A DNA stretch of 57,306 nt from a bacterium (GTDB taxonomy: Bacteria; Myxococcota_A; UBA9160; UBA6930), in the NCBI GenBank assembly GCA_024228115.1, contig JAAETT010000061.1, positions 1 to 57,306 of the forward strand. The letters run 5' to 3'. Positions 33,339 through 42,138 of the stretch are shown here, in pieces. Each line of letters begins with the position of its first letter. Positions within the stretch are counted from its first letter, which is position 1. The translations under genes and the position numbers were made by a program. A model generated the notes under the pieces. That model was not told where the DNA came from. It did no database searches and was given only the letters and a program-made list of their open reading frames with translations.

Positions 33339-34940
33339 CTACCTGCCGAGCATCTCCCAAAGTCCCCCTAGCCTCGGCAGCCGGGGATGCTCCTCGAGAA
33401 CCAGGCGTTCCCCTGCGCCGAGGCCGGCCCGGTCTCGTACTTCCCTCAGGGCTTCCAGGGGGCCGCCGAGACTGTCCACGAGGCCGTGGCGAGCCGCTCC
33501 GGCGCCGCTCCACACGCGACCCTGAGCCACGGCGTGGATCTCGTCCCGGCTTCGGCCGCGGCCCTCGGCGACCCGCTCCAGGAAGAGCTCATAGAGTGCG
33601 CCCAACTCGTCCCGCAGCGCCCTCCTCTCCGATTGCGTGAAGCTCCGGGCTTCCGAATGCAGACCTGCCTGGGCACCGCGCTCCACCGCATCCCGGCCAA
33701 CCCCGACGCGTTCGTAGAGTTCGGAGAAATCGAGCTTGCCACCCACCACTCCGATCGAGCCGGTGATTGTGGTGGCCTCGGCGAGGATCGCCGTCGCGCT
33801 GGCGGCCAGGAAGTAGCCTCCGCTTGCCGCGGTATCCCCCATCGAGACGACGATCGGCTTCTCCTTGGCGATGCGCGCCACGGCGCGACAAAGGAGATCC
33901 GAAGCCACCCCTTCGCCACCCGGGCTGTCGACCCGCAGCACCACACCCAACACGTCATCGCGCTCGGCCAACGGCTCGAGAAATCGACGGTAGGTATCCG
34001 CTGCGATCCCGCGAAAACCCCGCCCGCGACTGATCCCGCCGCGCGCTGCAACGTAGACGAGCTTGGAGCTCTGCTGCAGAAAGGGTCGAAAGCCAGCATC
34101 CGATGCCCGCAGGCCGCAATAGGCCGATGCGTCGAGAAGCCTCGGCTTGTCCTCCTTGCAGGCGGTGGGCGCAAGCTCGCATAACAAATGGTCGAGTTCG
34201 TCCGGATAGAGGCAGGCATCGACCAGACCGGCCTCTCGGGCCCGCGAGGCCGTCAGCAGGCCCCGATCGACGTGCCCTCGTACCTGCGCCTCGGAGAGTC
34301 CGCGGCCGCTGGCCACGTCGCGAACGAGGGTGTCGAAGAGGTCATCCGCCAACGTTTCGAGCTGAGCGCGAGCCTCCTCGGAATAGCCAGAGCGGGTCAG
34401 GATCTCGCCCGCGCTCTTGAAATCACCCACCCGCATCACGTCTGCCCGAACTCCGAGCCTTTGGAGCAGATCCCGCAGGAAGAAACCCTCGAAGCGAAAA
34501 CCCAGGAGGTGCACGCTGCCGGAGGGAGGAATCACCACCTGACTCGCAGCGCTGGCGAGCCACAGCTCCTGGGTGGTGAGACTCTCGGACCAGACGACGA
34601 CCGGCTTGCCCGCCTGACGCATCGCGCCGATGGCCCTGCGCAAGCTCTCGACGCGAGAAGCTCCCCCGGATGGGCCCAGAAGCCGGATGGCGACGCCTGC
34701 CACGTCCGGGTCGTCCTTGGCCACATCGAGGACCCGCAGCACGTCGAGAAGCGAGAGCTGCGGCTCCCGCTGGCCGAACCAGGCAGGCGCGGCCAGTTCG
34801 GGGACGGGCGATGCCAGGCGCAGTCGCAGCCAAGCCGATCCCCGGCCGAACATGCCGCGGGCCACACCGAGACGCGCCGCCCGCGCCACGTTTGCGGCCG
34901 CCCTGCGCGGACTGCCTCCCAGATCCATGAGCTGCGTCAT
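33339..34940 (-). CDS. sppA: Signal peptide peptidase SppA (S49, long form)
   Basis: A 533-aa tandem-domain S49 protease. The catalytic lysine is in the N-terminal half (GDFKSAGEILTRSGY) and the serine in the C-terminal half (TAASGGYFLAASA), as in E. coli SppA 67K. It degrades cleaved signal peptides at the inner membrane. An N-terminal hydrophobic anchor is not obvious, which is unusual for the long form. The ATG at 34940 lies 8 bp after the VWA gene stop; a longer frame overlaps that gene. Confidence 0.88.
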   Translation of the reverse strand: MTQLMDLGGSPRRAAANVARAARLGVARGMFGRGSAWLRLRLASPVPELAAPAWFGQREPQLSLLDVLRVLDVAKDDPDVAGVAIRLLGPSGGASRVESLRRAIGAMRQAGKPVVVWSESLTTQELWLASAASQVVIPPSGSVHLLGFRFEGFFLRDLLQRLGVRADVMRVGDFKSAGEILTRSGYSEEARAQLETLADDLFDTLVRDVASGRGLSEAQVRGHVDRGLLTASRAREAGLVDACLYPDELDHLLCELAPTACKEDKPRLLDASAYCGLRASDAGFRPFLQQSSKLVYVAARGGISRGRGFRGIAADTYRRFLEPLAERDDVLGVVLRVDSPGGEGVASDLLCRAVARIAKEKPIVVSMGDTAASGGYFLAASATAILAEATTITGSIGVVGGKLDFSELYERVGVGRDAVERGAQAGLHSEARSFTQSERRALRDELGALYELFLERVAEGRGRSRDEIHAVAQGRVWSGAGAARHGLVDSLGGPLEALREVRDRAGLGAGERLVLEEHPRLPRLGGLWEMLGR

Positions 34941-34948
34941 CTCATGGC

Positions 34949-36571
34949 TCAGCGGAACCGGCTCCGCTTCTCGGCCAGGTAGTCGACCGTCAGGAACGTC
35001 CCCAGCTGGTTCGGCATGGTGAAGAATGCCCGGCCCTTGTTGATCTCGGTCATCCGCTCGACGAAGCCGACCAACTCCGGCGCGTCGTCGAGCATGAAGG
35101 TGTTGATCGTGATCCCCCGGCGTGTCACCCGGCGCACCGTCTTGAGCGTTTCCGCAACCGCATGGGGCGAGACGCCGCCGAACCCCATGGGCCATTCCAC
35201 GCGCAGCTCCCGCCCTTCGAAGTAGGCGGTTGGCTGGCCGTCCGTGATCACCAGGATCTGGGGGCTCGGGCTGGGGTGCTGGCTGATCAGGCGCTCGGCC
35301 ACGCGCAGCCCATCTTGGAGGTTGGTGAACGGGTCTCCCATGTCCCAACGTGCCAGCGGCAACTCCTTGATCGGGAGTTCCCGGGCCCGCGTCGAGAAAC
35401 CGACGACGAAGAAATCGTCACGGGGAAAGCGCGTGCGAATCAGGTGGTCGAGGGCCAGGGCGACACGTTTCGCTGCGGGAAAGCGTCCGGCCCAGGACAT
35501 GGACCAGCTCATGTCGAGGAGCAGGATCGTCGTGGTCTGGGTGCTGAAATCGCACTCGCGAACTTCGAGATCATCCACACCGAGCTGCACCGGGGTGGTC
35601 GGCCTGCCTTCGGTGACCGCACGCTTCACGCCATTCAGCACCGTACGCACCACATGAACATCGAGTGCATCCCCGAACGCCCAGGGCCGGGTCTCATCCG
35701 GCCGAGGCGTTGCGATTCCCCGGTGCAGGGTCTCGTGGCTGCCCGTACGCCCGTTGCGGAGCTTGCTGTAGACGGCCGCCAGAGCCTGGGCGCCGATCCT
35801 GCGGATGGCCCGTGGCGTGAGCTCCATTCCGTCGTCGCCCTGGCGCAGGAAGCCCTCATCCTGAAGCGCCTGTTCCATGTCACGCAGCATCACGAAGGAT
35901 TGGAGTCCGTCCTCGGATAGCAGCTCGCGAAGCTGCTCCAGCGAAATTTCCTGGAGGTTCCCTGAAGCCAGGTCGCGGGCCATCTGCTGCAAGGCCTGGA
36001 TCTGCTCGCGGATCTCCTGAGCTGTTTCGTAGTCCGCGGATTCGTCGCCGTGGAAGCGATCGCCGTGCTCGCGTTGGAACTCCTCGAGCTCGCGAAGCCG
36101 ATCCAGCTCTTCGAGCAGCTCCCGATAGGCTTCGCCGGCTTCGTCGTCCGCGAAGCCATGGCTTCGAAACGCCTCGATGGCATCGGAGAGCGAGGCATGG
36201 TCTGCGTAGCGCCGCTCCATGAACTCGTTCACGGCCTGGGATTCCATCCCGTGCGTTTCCCGTTGCGCACGCTCCTCCTGGTCGAGGATGTCATCGAGCT
36301 TTCGGGCCAGCTCCTCGGTGGCTTGATCGATCCGATACCGGTCCTGGAGTTCCTGCACCTGCTCGCGCAGCTCCGAGATCAGCTCTTCGGCGCCCATCAC
36401 CCGAAAATCCATGCCGCCGAGTTCGAAACCGCCGCGACGCATCCACTCGAGAGCCTCGTCGACATCGAGACCCTCCATCAAGAGTTCCGAGAGCGCGTCG
36501 AGTGCACTCTTCGCGTCGAGGGAGAACTCCTCCTGACTACCATCCCAACGGCTGTAGCGGTGGACCTTCAT
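34949..36571 (-). CDS. VWA-domain protein of the MoxR/Mg-chelatase-like pair
   Basis: A 540-aa protein. The N-terminal half is highly charged and helical with coiled-coil segments (repeated EL/RE-rich stretches around residues 60-200). The C-terminal von Willebrand A domain has the MIDAS motif DMSWSMS (near residue 350) and a TDGQPT loop. Such proteins work with a MoxR/ChlI-like AAA+ ATPase as metal-dependent chaperones. That partner is encoded directly upstream with a 4-bp overlap. Confidence 0.85.
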   Translation of the reverse strand: MKVHRYSRWDGSQEEFSLDAKSALDALSELLMEGLDVDEALEWMRRGGFELGGMDFRVMGAEELISELREQVQELQDRYRIDQATEELARKLDDILDQEERAQRETHGMESQAVNEFMERRYADHASLSDAIEAFRSHGFADDEAGEAYRELLEELDRLRELEEFQREHGDRFHGDESADYETAQEIREQIQALQQMARDLASGNLQEISLEQLRELLSEDGLQSFVMLRDMEQALQDEGFLRQGDDGMELTPRAIRRIGAQALAAVYSKLRNGRTGSHETLHRGIATPRPDETRPWAFGDALDVHVVRTVLNGVKRAVTEGRPTTPVQLGVDDLEVRECDFSTQTTTILLLDMSWSMSWAGRFPAAKRVALALDHLIRTRFPRDDFFVVGFSTRARELPIKELPLARWDMGDPFTNLQDGLRVAERLISQHPSPSPQILVITDGQPTAYFEGRELRVEWPMGFGGVSPHAVAETLKTVRRVTRRGITINTFMLDDAPELVGFVERMTEINKGRAFFTMPNQLGTFLTVDYLAEKRSRFR

Positions 36572-37983
36572 CCGCCTCCGGGCGCGCCGTAGCGCGCGCC
36601 TCCATCATTCGAACTCTTGTTCAACCGGTTCTGGAGGTGCAGGCCGTCGAGCAGGAACTCGATGGCACACGCCAGGCGCTCCGGCGAATCACCGCCGGCC
36701 AGCTGGGAGGCGGCATCGCGCAGGCCCTGGATCTCATCCAGCCCTTCCAGGTAGTCCACCGCAGCCATCTCCGCCGAGACTTCGACGTTCCACCCCTGGT
36801 TGAAGGATTCGATCACCGACGCCATCCCTTCCAGCGGGACGCGCGCGTCGAAGACCTGTCGCGTCGCCCGTGCCATGAGATCTCGCACGACTTCGACCTC
36901 GGTCCGGTCCTCGCCTGCGTACTCCAGTTCGAGCTTTCCGGCGGTGGACGTCACCAGCGCCTCGAGATCCGAAATCCGCGGCACCGCCTCCTTCTCGCCG
37001 AGGCGCAGGGCGCGGCGCAACGCATTGGCCACCAGGGTTTCGTAGTTCGCGATGGACATGCGCACGGAAACGCCCGAAGCCTGATTGACGTCCGGGCTGG
37101 CACGCGCCTGGAACGTCAACTCGGCAACGATCTCGCTCATGAAGGCCGGAACGTACGCCTGGGTATCGGGCACCTCGGGCGCACGCGCCTCTTGATGCAT
37201 CACTTCGAGTTCGAGCTCGCGGGTCACGGGATAATGGGTCCGCACCTGCGCCGCGTACCGATCCTTGAGCGGCGTGATGATTCGGCCTCGACTCGTGTAG
37301 TCCTCCGGATTGGCGCTCGCGACGACCAACACATCGAGGGGAAGGCGTACGCTGTATCCCTTCACCTGGACGTCGCGCTCCTGCATCACGTTGAAGAGCC
37401 CGACCTGCACCTTCTCGGTCAGGTCCGGCAACTCGTTGATGCAGAAGAGCCCCCGATTCGCGCGGGGCAGGAGACCGAAGTGAATCGTCAGCTCATCGCC
37501 GAGGGTTCGACCTTCGGCAACCTTGATCGGGTCGACATCACCGATCAGATCGGCGATCGAAACATCGGGAGTCGCGAGCTTCTCCACGTAGCGATCGTCC
37601 CGATGCACCCAGGCGATCTCGGTAGCGTCGCCCTGCTCTTCCACATGATTGCGCGCAAACGCCGAGACGGGCGCGAACGGGTCATCGTGGATTTCGCTGC
37701 CGGCCACGATGGGCATCCATTCATCGAGGAGCGCGACCATCTGGCGGATCATCCGGGACTTCGCCTGGCCCCGTTCGCCCAGGAAGATCAGATCGTGGCC
37801 GCAAAGAAGCGCATTCTCGACCGCCGGGATGACCGTGTCGTCGTACCCGACGATCCCCGGGAAGAGCGCTTCGCCCAGCGAGAGCTTCTTCAGGAGATTG
37901 GCGCGGATCTCCTGGCGAAGGCTGCGGGCAACATGGCCGGCTTGGCGTAGTTCACCGAGGGTGCGGGCCGAGGGGGATTGCAT
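36568..37983 (-). CDS. AAA+ ATPase, Mg-chelatase subunit I/MoxR-like
   Basis: A 471-aa AAA+ ATPase of the ChlI/MoxR clade. Walker A is GERGQAKS (residues 69-76), with Ala in place of the usual Gly before Lys; this GQAKS/T form occurs in one subgroup. The Walker B region is GLFCINELPDL, the sensor region VVASANPEDYTSRG. It likely remodels client proteins together with the downstream VWA protein. No chelatase H subunit or tetrapyrrole gene is nearby, so a chaperone role is favoured over metal insertion. Confidence 0.85.
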   Translation of the reverse strand: MQSPSARTLGELRQAGHVARSLRQEIRANLLKKLSLGEALFPGIVGYDDTVIPAVENALLCGHDLIFLGERGQAKSRMIRQMVALLDEWMPIVAGSEIHDDPFAPVSAFARNHVEEQGDATEIAWVHRDDRYVEKLATPDVSIADLIGDVDPIKVAEGRTLGDELTIHFGLLPRANRGLFCINELPDLTEKVQVGLFNVMQERDVQVKGYSVRLPLDVLVVASANPEDYTSRGRIITPLKDRYAAQVRTHYPVTRELELEVMHQEARAPEVPDTQAYVPAFMSEIVAELTFQARASPDVNQASGVSVRMSIANYETLVANALRRALRLGEKEAVPRISDLEALVTSTAGKLELEYAGEDRTEVEVVRDLMARATRQVFDARVPLEGMASVIESFNQGWNVEVSAEMAAVDYLEGLDEIQGLRDAASQLAGGDSPERLACAIEFLLDGLHLQNRLNKSSNDGGARYGAPGGG

Positions 37984-38031
37984 GCTGCCTCCATGGACAC
38001 GAAGTCGTCTTCGTGCGTCGGCCAGCGTAGC

Positions 38032-38090
38032 GCGCCTGTCAGTTCCGCAGGCGCTGCGCGGACCTTTGGCGCCTGTCAGTTCCGCAGGCG
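38032..38090. repeat. Direct repeat of the M48 gene end, each copy an inverted repeat
   Basis: GCGCCTGTCAGTTCCGCAGGCG occurs exactly at 38032-38053 and 38069-38090 (37-bp period). Each copy folds (GCGCCTG with CAGGCG). On the coding strand the second copy holds the last codons and stop of the M48 gene, so the gene's 3' end has been duplicated downstream. The pair may act as tandem weak terminators. Confidence 0.8.
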
Positions 38091-38900
38091 GCTGCGCCGG
38101 CTCTTGGAGGAAGAGCCGTAGCCCATCAAGAGCTCGATGCGCCGCTGAATGATCTCCAGCTTGCCGCCGTCATCCACCCGCAATCCGGGGGGCAGGTTGG
38201 CCGTCAACGTGCGCTGCCGGCCCGAATCGAGCCGCTCCTCGGGAGACGGATGGCTGGCGAGGAAGGCGGGCACATGCGCCCCCTCCTCCGAACGGAGCGT
38301 CTCGAAGAAGGTCCAGGTGCCCTCGGGGTGGATACTCGCTTTGGGCAGGAGATCGGCCGCAAAAGCGTCCGACTCGCGCTCGGCATCGCGGCCGTAGGAG
38401 TTGATGAACGCCATGGCCGAGAGCCCGCCCAACAGGTTCGCAGCGCCGGCCGCCGCACTTCCACCGGCCATGCCCGCACCCACCACCGCCGCCTGATGCA
38501 CCCAACCTGTCGTCTTCGCACGGTTGTAGTTCTCGGCCGTGTGGCGATGGACGACGTGGCCGATCTCGTGAGCCATCACGCCGGCCAGCTCGCTCATGTT
38601 GCCGGCCGCAAGGATCGTCTCCGTGTGGATGTAGATCGCCCCGGCGGGCATTGCGAAGGCATTGATCTCCTCGTTCTCGACCACAGAGAACGTGTAGTCG
38701 AAGGGCTGGGGCCCTGCGGCAGCGAGCAGACGTTCGCCCAGATCCGTGATGTAGTCGTTCACCACGCGATCCCGAAACATCCGCAGATCGCGACGCACTT
38801 CGCGTTCGAGCTCACGACCGAGCTGCTCTTCCTCTTTGAGGGTGAGCGTGGTGCAACCCGTCAGCAAACAGAGAAGGCTCACTGCGCAAGCCCGGATCAT
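38076..38900 (-). CDS. M48-family metalloprotease, lipoprotein
   Basis: A 274-aa lipoprotein with a lipobox LLTGC at residues 12-16. The zinc site is HEIGH (in GVMAHEIGHVVHRHTAENY), with a later Glu in RDAERESDAFA. It resembles the protease domain of BepA/LoiP, which act in outer-membrane protein quality control; there is no TPR domain. The stop lies in a duplicated hairpin sequence. It starts 4 bp after the upstream kinase-like gene. Confidence 0.88.
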   Translation of the reverse strand: MIRACAVSLLCLLTGCTTLTLKEEEQLGRELEREVRRDLRMFRDRVVNDYITDLGERLLAAAGPQPFDYTFSVVENEEINAFAMPAGAIYIHTETILAAGNMSELAGVMAHEIGHVVHRHTAENYNRAKTTGWVHQAAVVGAGMAGGSAAAGAANLLGGLSAMAFINSYGRDAERESDAFAADLLPKASIHPEGTWTFFETLRSEEGAHVPAFLASHPSPEERLDSGRQRTLTANLPPGLRVDDGGKLEIIQRRIELLMGYGSSSKSRRSRLRN

Positions 38901-38904
38901 CGCC

Positions 38905-40068
38905 TCAGGCCCCCTCGGCCCGGCTCTGCTTGCGAAGCGTCTCGGTCACGTGACGCAGGATCGAACGGACCGATGCATCGAAGTCCGAGTTGTCGACGAT
39001 CGGTACGTCATACTGCTCGGCGAGCTCCAGGATGTGGTCCTGGATGCGAAGAATGGCGGAGAGATTGCCGAGATAGCGATGAGGCGGTCGGTCCCCGGCG
39101 CCGCGAGCACGCTTCTCGAAGCGCCCGCTGAAGGCCTTCTCCTCGAGCGTGGCAACGACGAGGAACACGACATGAGCCCGGTCGGCGTACTGGGCTGGAT
39201 CGATCAGGTCCGGCAAGACCGCGACCCCGTCGAGAATCAGGTTCGAGTTCTCTTCGATCGCCCGTTCGATCATCGCACGGGCGCCGACGGAAACCGTCGC
39301 AGCCTGGGCGCGGAAGGCGTCGATCACCGGATCCTCAGCCTGGTCGGAAACCACGACGACTTTGTGCGCGTCGTAGGATGAAGCGTGAATCGCGGGCACG
39401 AGCTCGGGTCCCAACATGATGCGCATGACCTGACGAATCGCGTCCGTCGAAGTCACGCCCGCGATGCCGAGGCGATGGGCAACCGCCTGGGCCAGCGAAC
39501 TCTTGCCAACGCCGGCCGTCCCCGCGAGCAGCAGGATCAGCGGTCGCTCGGAATCCAGGAACTCTCGCCACGCCCGGTAGCGCCCCGCCACGCGCGGCCC
39601 GAGCCGACGCTCGAGGGTCTCGGCCGCCAGGGCCCGAAGCTCGGCACGCTCGACGAAGGGCTCTCCCCGGGCGACGAGGGCGGCTTCGATCTCGCGACCC
39701 ACTTCGTGGGCCTGCTCGGGCTCGATCGCGGATGCCAACAACGAGGCCGAAAGCACCCCCTTGGAGAAGGGCGAAGGCTCGCGCCCCCCGGTTACCTGGA
39801 TCTCGGGCCCGACCGCGAGCGGCTTGTCCTCGAGGGCTTCAGGAAACTGCTCCGCGACCAGGGCCGCCAGCTCATCCCGCCCGATCCGATCGCTGCCGCG
39901 CAGCTTGTCCCGGATCTGGGAGGCCGCCTGAAAGGCGGTATCGAAGGACGCCCCACGCCCCATCAGCGAGTGGATCATGATGCCTCGCATGAAGGGTCGG
40001 CGTCCGTGGCTGTCTTCTACCCAGATCCGGCCACCAGAATCACGGGCTATGGGTTTGGGCTGCGTCAC
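38905..40068 (-). CDS. 2-phosphoglycerate kinase-like protein with ATP-cone repeats
   Basis: A 387-aa protein. Residues 1-160 contain two ATP-cone-like repeats (PFMRGIMIHSLMGRG and PFSKGVLSASLLASA regions). Residues 175-380 are a P-loop kinase with Walker A GTAGVGKSS (183-191), then TSTDAIRQVMRIML and ELVPAIHASSYDAHK, which match archaeal 2-phosphoglycerate kinases (2,3-diphosphoglycerate synthesis, COG2074-like). ATP-cones suggest allosteric control by adenine nucleotides. It is divergent from the ParA-CBM48 operon, with a 209-bp shared upstream region. Its substrate in this organism is unknown. Confidence 0.75.
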   Translation of the reverse strand: MTQPKPIARDSGGRIWVEDSHGRRPFMRGIMIHSLMGRGASFDTAFQAASQIRDKLRGSDRIGRDELAALVAEQFPEALEDKPLAVGPEIQVTGGREPSPFSKGVLSASLLASAIEPEQAHEVGREIEAALVARGEPFVERAELRALAAETLERRLGPRVAGRYRAWREFLDSERPLILLLAGTAGVGKSSLAQAVAHRLGIAGVTSTDAIRQVMRIMLGPELVPAIHASSYDAHKVVVVSDQAEDPVIDAFRAQAATVSVGARAMIERAIEENSNLILDGVAVLPDLIDPAQYADRAHVVFLVVATLEEKAFSGRFEKRARGAGDRPPHRYLGNLSAILRIQDHILELAEQYDVPIVDNSDFDASVRSILRHVTETLRKQSRAEGA

Positions 40069-40171
40069 CGGCCGAGGCTACCTCACGGTTCGAAAGCGGG
40101 CGAACTCGGGGAAAGCCCCCGCTCAACTCGCAGAAAACTCTCGAACACATCGTTTCTCCACAGGTTTCATG

Positions 40172-40200
40172 TTGACCGCCTACACAACTGCGTTTATCTT
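40172..40200 (+). promoter_or_regulatory. Promoter of the ParA-CBM48 operon
   Basis: TTGACC (40172-40177), exactly 17 bp, then TATCTT (40195-40200) match a housekeeping promoter. The start would be near 40207, giving a leader of about 70 nt. An AGGAGG site at 40263-40268 precedes the ATG at 40278. Confidence 0.6.
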
Positions 40201-40277
40201 CGGGGGGAAGGAACTCCCCGTTCCGTTCACATCCCCGGTTGCTCCTCCACCACATCCGCTCCAGGAGGCGACCGACC

Positions 40278-41366
40278 ATGCGCATCCTCGCGATCGTCAA
40301 CCAGAAGGGGGGCTGCGGGAAGACCACGACCGTGGTGAACCTCGCGGGCGCCCTCGCTGCGGAGTCGCGGGTGCTGGTCGTGGACATGGATCCCCAGGCC
40401 CATGCCACCCTGGCCCTGGGCTTCGACCCTGAGGCGTTGGAGGAGAACCTCTACGAGGTGCTCGTCGAGCCCGTGGGATCTTCCGGGGCCGGGCGTCTGG
40501 CGGAGGTGATCATCCCCTGGAGCGACAACCTGCACCTGGCGCCCTCGGGCATCGTTCTCTCGGCCCTCGAACAGAAGCTCTCCGGCGATCGCGCCGAGCG
40601 TCGTACGGAGCGTCTCGAAGCGGCCCTGGCCACGGTTCAGGACGACTACGATTTCGCCCTGATCGATTGTCCGCCCAACGTCGGCGTGCTCACCTTCAAT
40701 GCCCTTCGGGCGGCGCGGGAGGTCGTCGTGCCTCTCGAACCCAGTGATTTCGCCATCCACGGCGTCCAGAAACTCCTGGAGACGATCGCCCTGCTCTCGG
40801 ATCGCATCGGTCATGAGGTCTCGGTGCGAATCCTCCCCACCCTCTTCGACGGGCGCACACGTTATGCCCGGGACACCCTCGCCGAGATCCGCTCCCTCTT
40901 CGAGGATCTCTGCTTTGACACGGTCATCCGTTCCAACGTCAAGCTGCGTGAAGCCGCGCGCCGCGGTCGACCCATCGGGAGCTTCGCCCGAACCGCCAAT
41001 GGCACCCTCGACTACGCTGCCCTCGCTCTGGAGATCTCCCTCGCTGGACCGACGACACCGCTCGGCGACGCATTGACAGAAGACCGATCCGGCCCAGAGA
41101 GAGAGGTGGTCGTGCGCTACTGCGATCCTGGGGCAACCGACGTCCGCATCGCGGGCGACTTCAATGGCTGGGTGCCGGACAAGGACGTGCGTTCCCTGGT
41201 GCGTGCCGAGGGGCCCGAACGAGTGTGGACGAAGATCCTCAACCTGCCGCCGGGCACCTACCACTACCGCTACGTGGTCGACGGCGAATGGCGGGAAGAC
41301 CCGGACAACCCCAATGCCGTGCCGGGCCCCGTCGGCGGGCGCAACTCCGTCCTGGTCGTCGCCTAG
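40278..41366 (+). CDS. ParA-family ATPase fused to a glycogen-binding CBM48/AMPK domain
   Basis: A 362-aa fusion. Residues 1 to about 260 are a Soj/ParA ATPase (deviant Walker A KGGCGKTT at 10-17, switch VVDMDPQAHAT, Walker B ALIDCPPNVG, and VVPLEPSDFAIHG). Residues about 275-362 are an AMPK-beta-type carbohydrate-binding module (VVVRYCDPGATDVRIAGDFN, then PGTYHYRYVVDGEW and DPDNPNAVPG). ParA ATPases position cargo on the nucleoid; the CBM would give this one a glycogen or alpha-glucan cargo. No ParB or parS is seen. It leads a three-gene operon ended by a strong terminator. Domain calls are firm; the function is inference. Confidence 0.9.
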   Translation: MRILAIVNQKGGCGKTTTVVNLAGALAAESRVLVVDMDPQAHATLALGFDPEALEENLYEVLVEPVGSSGAGRLAEVIIPWSDNLHLAPSGIVLSALEQKLSGDRAERRTERLEAALATVQDDYDFALIDCPPNVGVLTFNALRAAREVVVPLEPSDFAIHGVQKLLETIALLSDRIGHEVSVRILPTLFDGRTRYARDTLAEIRSLFEDLCFDTVIRSNVKLREAARRGRPIGSFARTANGTLDYAALALEISLAGPTTPLGDALTEDRSGPEREVVVRYCDPGATDVRIAGDFNGWVPDKDVRSLVRAEGPERVWTKILNLPPGTYHYRYVVDGEWREDPDNPNAVPGPVGGRNSVLVVA

Positions 41367-41370
41367 CCCC

Positions 41371-42138
41371 GTGGCTCGCGAACTGGGAGACGTTCTCCAC
41401 TACTTCCTCGATGATGCGCCGGACACCGTCCCCGACGATGTGCCCGACGCCGCGCACGAACGGGCCAAGGCCCAGGCCTGCCCGATCGTGGCCGCGCCGA
41501 TGCATCCGCGCGATGCCATCCGATCGGCGCTGCTCTGGAATGTTGCGGTCGAGCTGCGCGGATTGGGCCGCGCGCCGACGCTGCTCGCGCCAGCGCTTCA
41601 GCGGGATCACTCCGCTTGGCTCGATCTGGCCAGCGAGAAGCTGGAGCCTTCCTGGGTTTCCCTTCCGAAGGGCGACATCGACCCGTTGCTCGATGCTGCG
41701 TCGGGAGCGGCAAACTCGCTTCCCCAGGAGCGTGGCCCGGTCGTGCTGGTTCACGTCCCCTCCGACACCAGCTGGAATGACGGGCACGCGGAGCTATTCG
41801 AGCGTTGTTGGTTCGTCGCGGGTGCGTCCGATGCCGATCGCCAGGAGTTCCTGGAGCTCTCCGAACGGGTCTTGACCGCAGCGCCTAGATCGCGAATCGG
41901 TGTCACGGTCCGCGGTGCCGAAACCCTCCTGGCAGCGCGACGCGTCTTCGACGCCCTGGCCGAACTCTTCGAGGCCCGCTTCGAGCGCAACCTGACGAGC
42001 TACGGCCTCCTCGTGGACGAATTGGAACTGGCGCGAGAGCTGGCGAAACGCCAATCCGTTTTCGACGGCATCCCCGCAAGCCGCGCGAAACGAGCCCTGC
42101 GCGATGTCGCCGAACTGCTGCGCGACGATCTGCATTGA
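41371..42138 (+). CDS. MinD/FlhG-like protein lacking a P-loop (unknown function)
   Basis: A 255-aa protein starting with GTG 4 bp after the ParA-CBM48 stop. The middle (RDAIRSALLWNVAVELRG, VVLVHVPSDTSW, CWFVAGASDADRQEFLEL) and C-terminus (ARRVFDALAELFEARF, then LVDELELARELAKRQSVFDGIP) follow the pattern of MinD/FlhG/BcsQ ATPases, including the usual C-terminal end. No Walker A lysine motif is present, so it looks like an ATPase-dead paralogue. It could be a partner or scaffold for the ParA-CBM48 protein. This resemblance is by eye and needs structural comparison. Confidence 0.55.
   Translation: MARELGDVLHYFLDDAPDTVPDDVPDAAHERAKAQACPIVAAPMHPRDAIRSALLWNVAVELRGLGRAPTLLAPALQRDHSAWLDLASEKLEPSWVSLPKGDIDPLLDAASGAANSLPQERGPVVLVHVPSDTSWNDGHAELFERCWFVAGASDADRQEFLELSERVLTAAPRSRIGVTVRGAETLLAARRVFDALAELFEARFERNLTSYGLLVDELELARELAKRQSVFDGIPASRAKRALRDVAELLRDDLH

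Noticed and set aside
36568-37983. Magnesium chelatase for chlorophyll synthesis
   Set aside because: No H subunit or tetrapyrrole gene is nearby, and the VWA pairing fits the general MoxR chaperone class.
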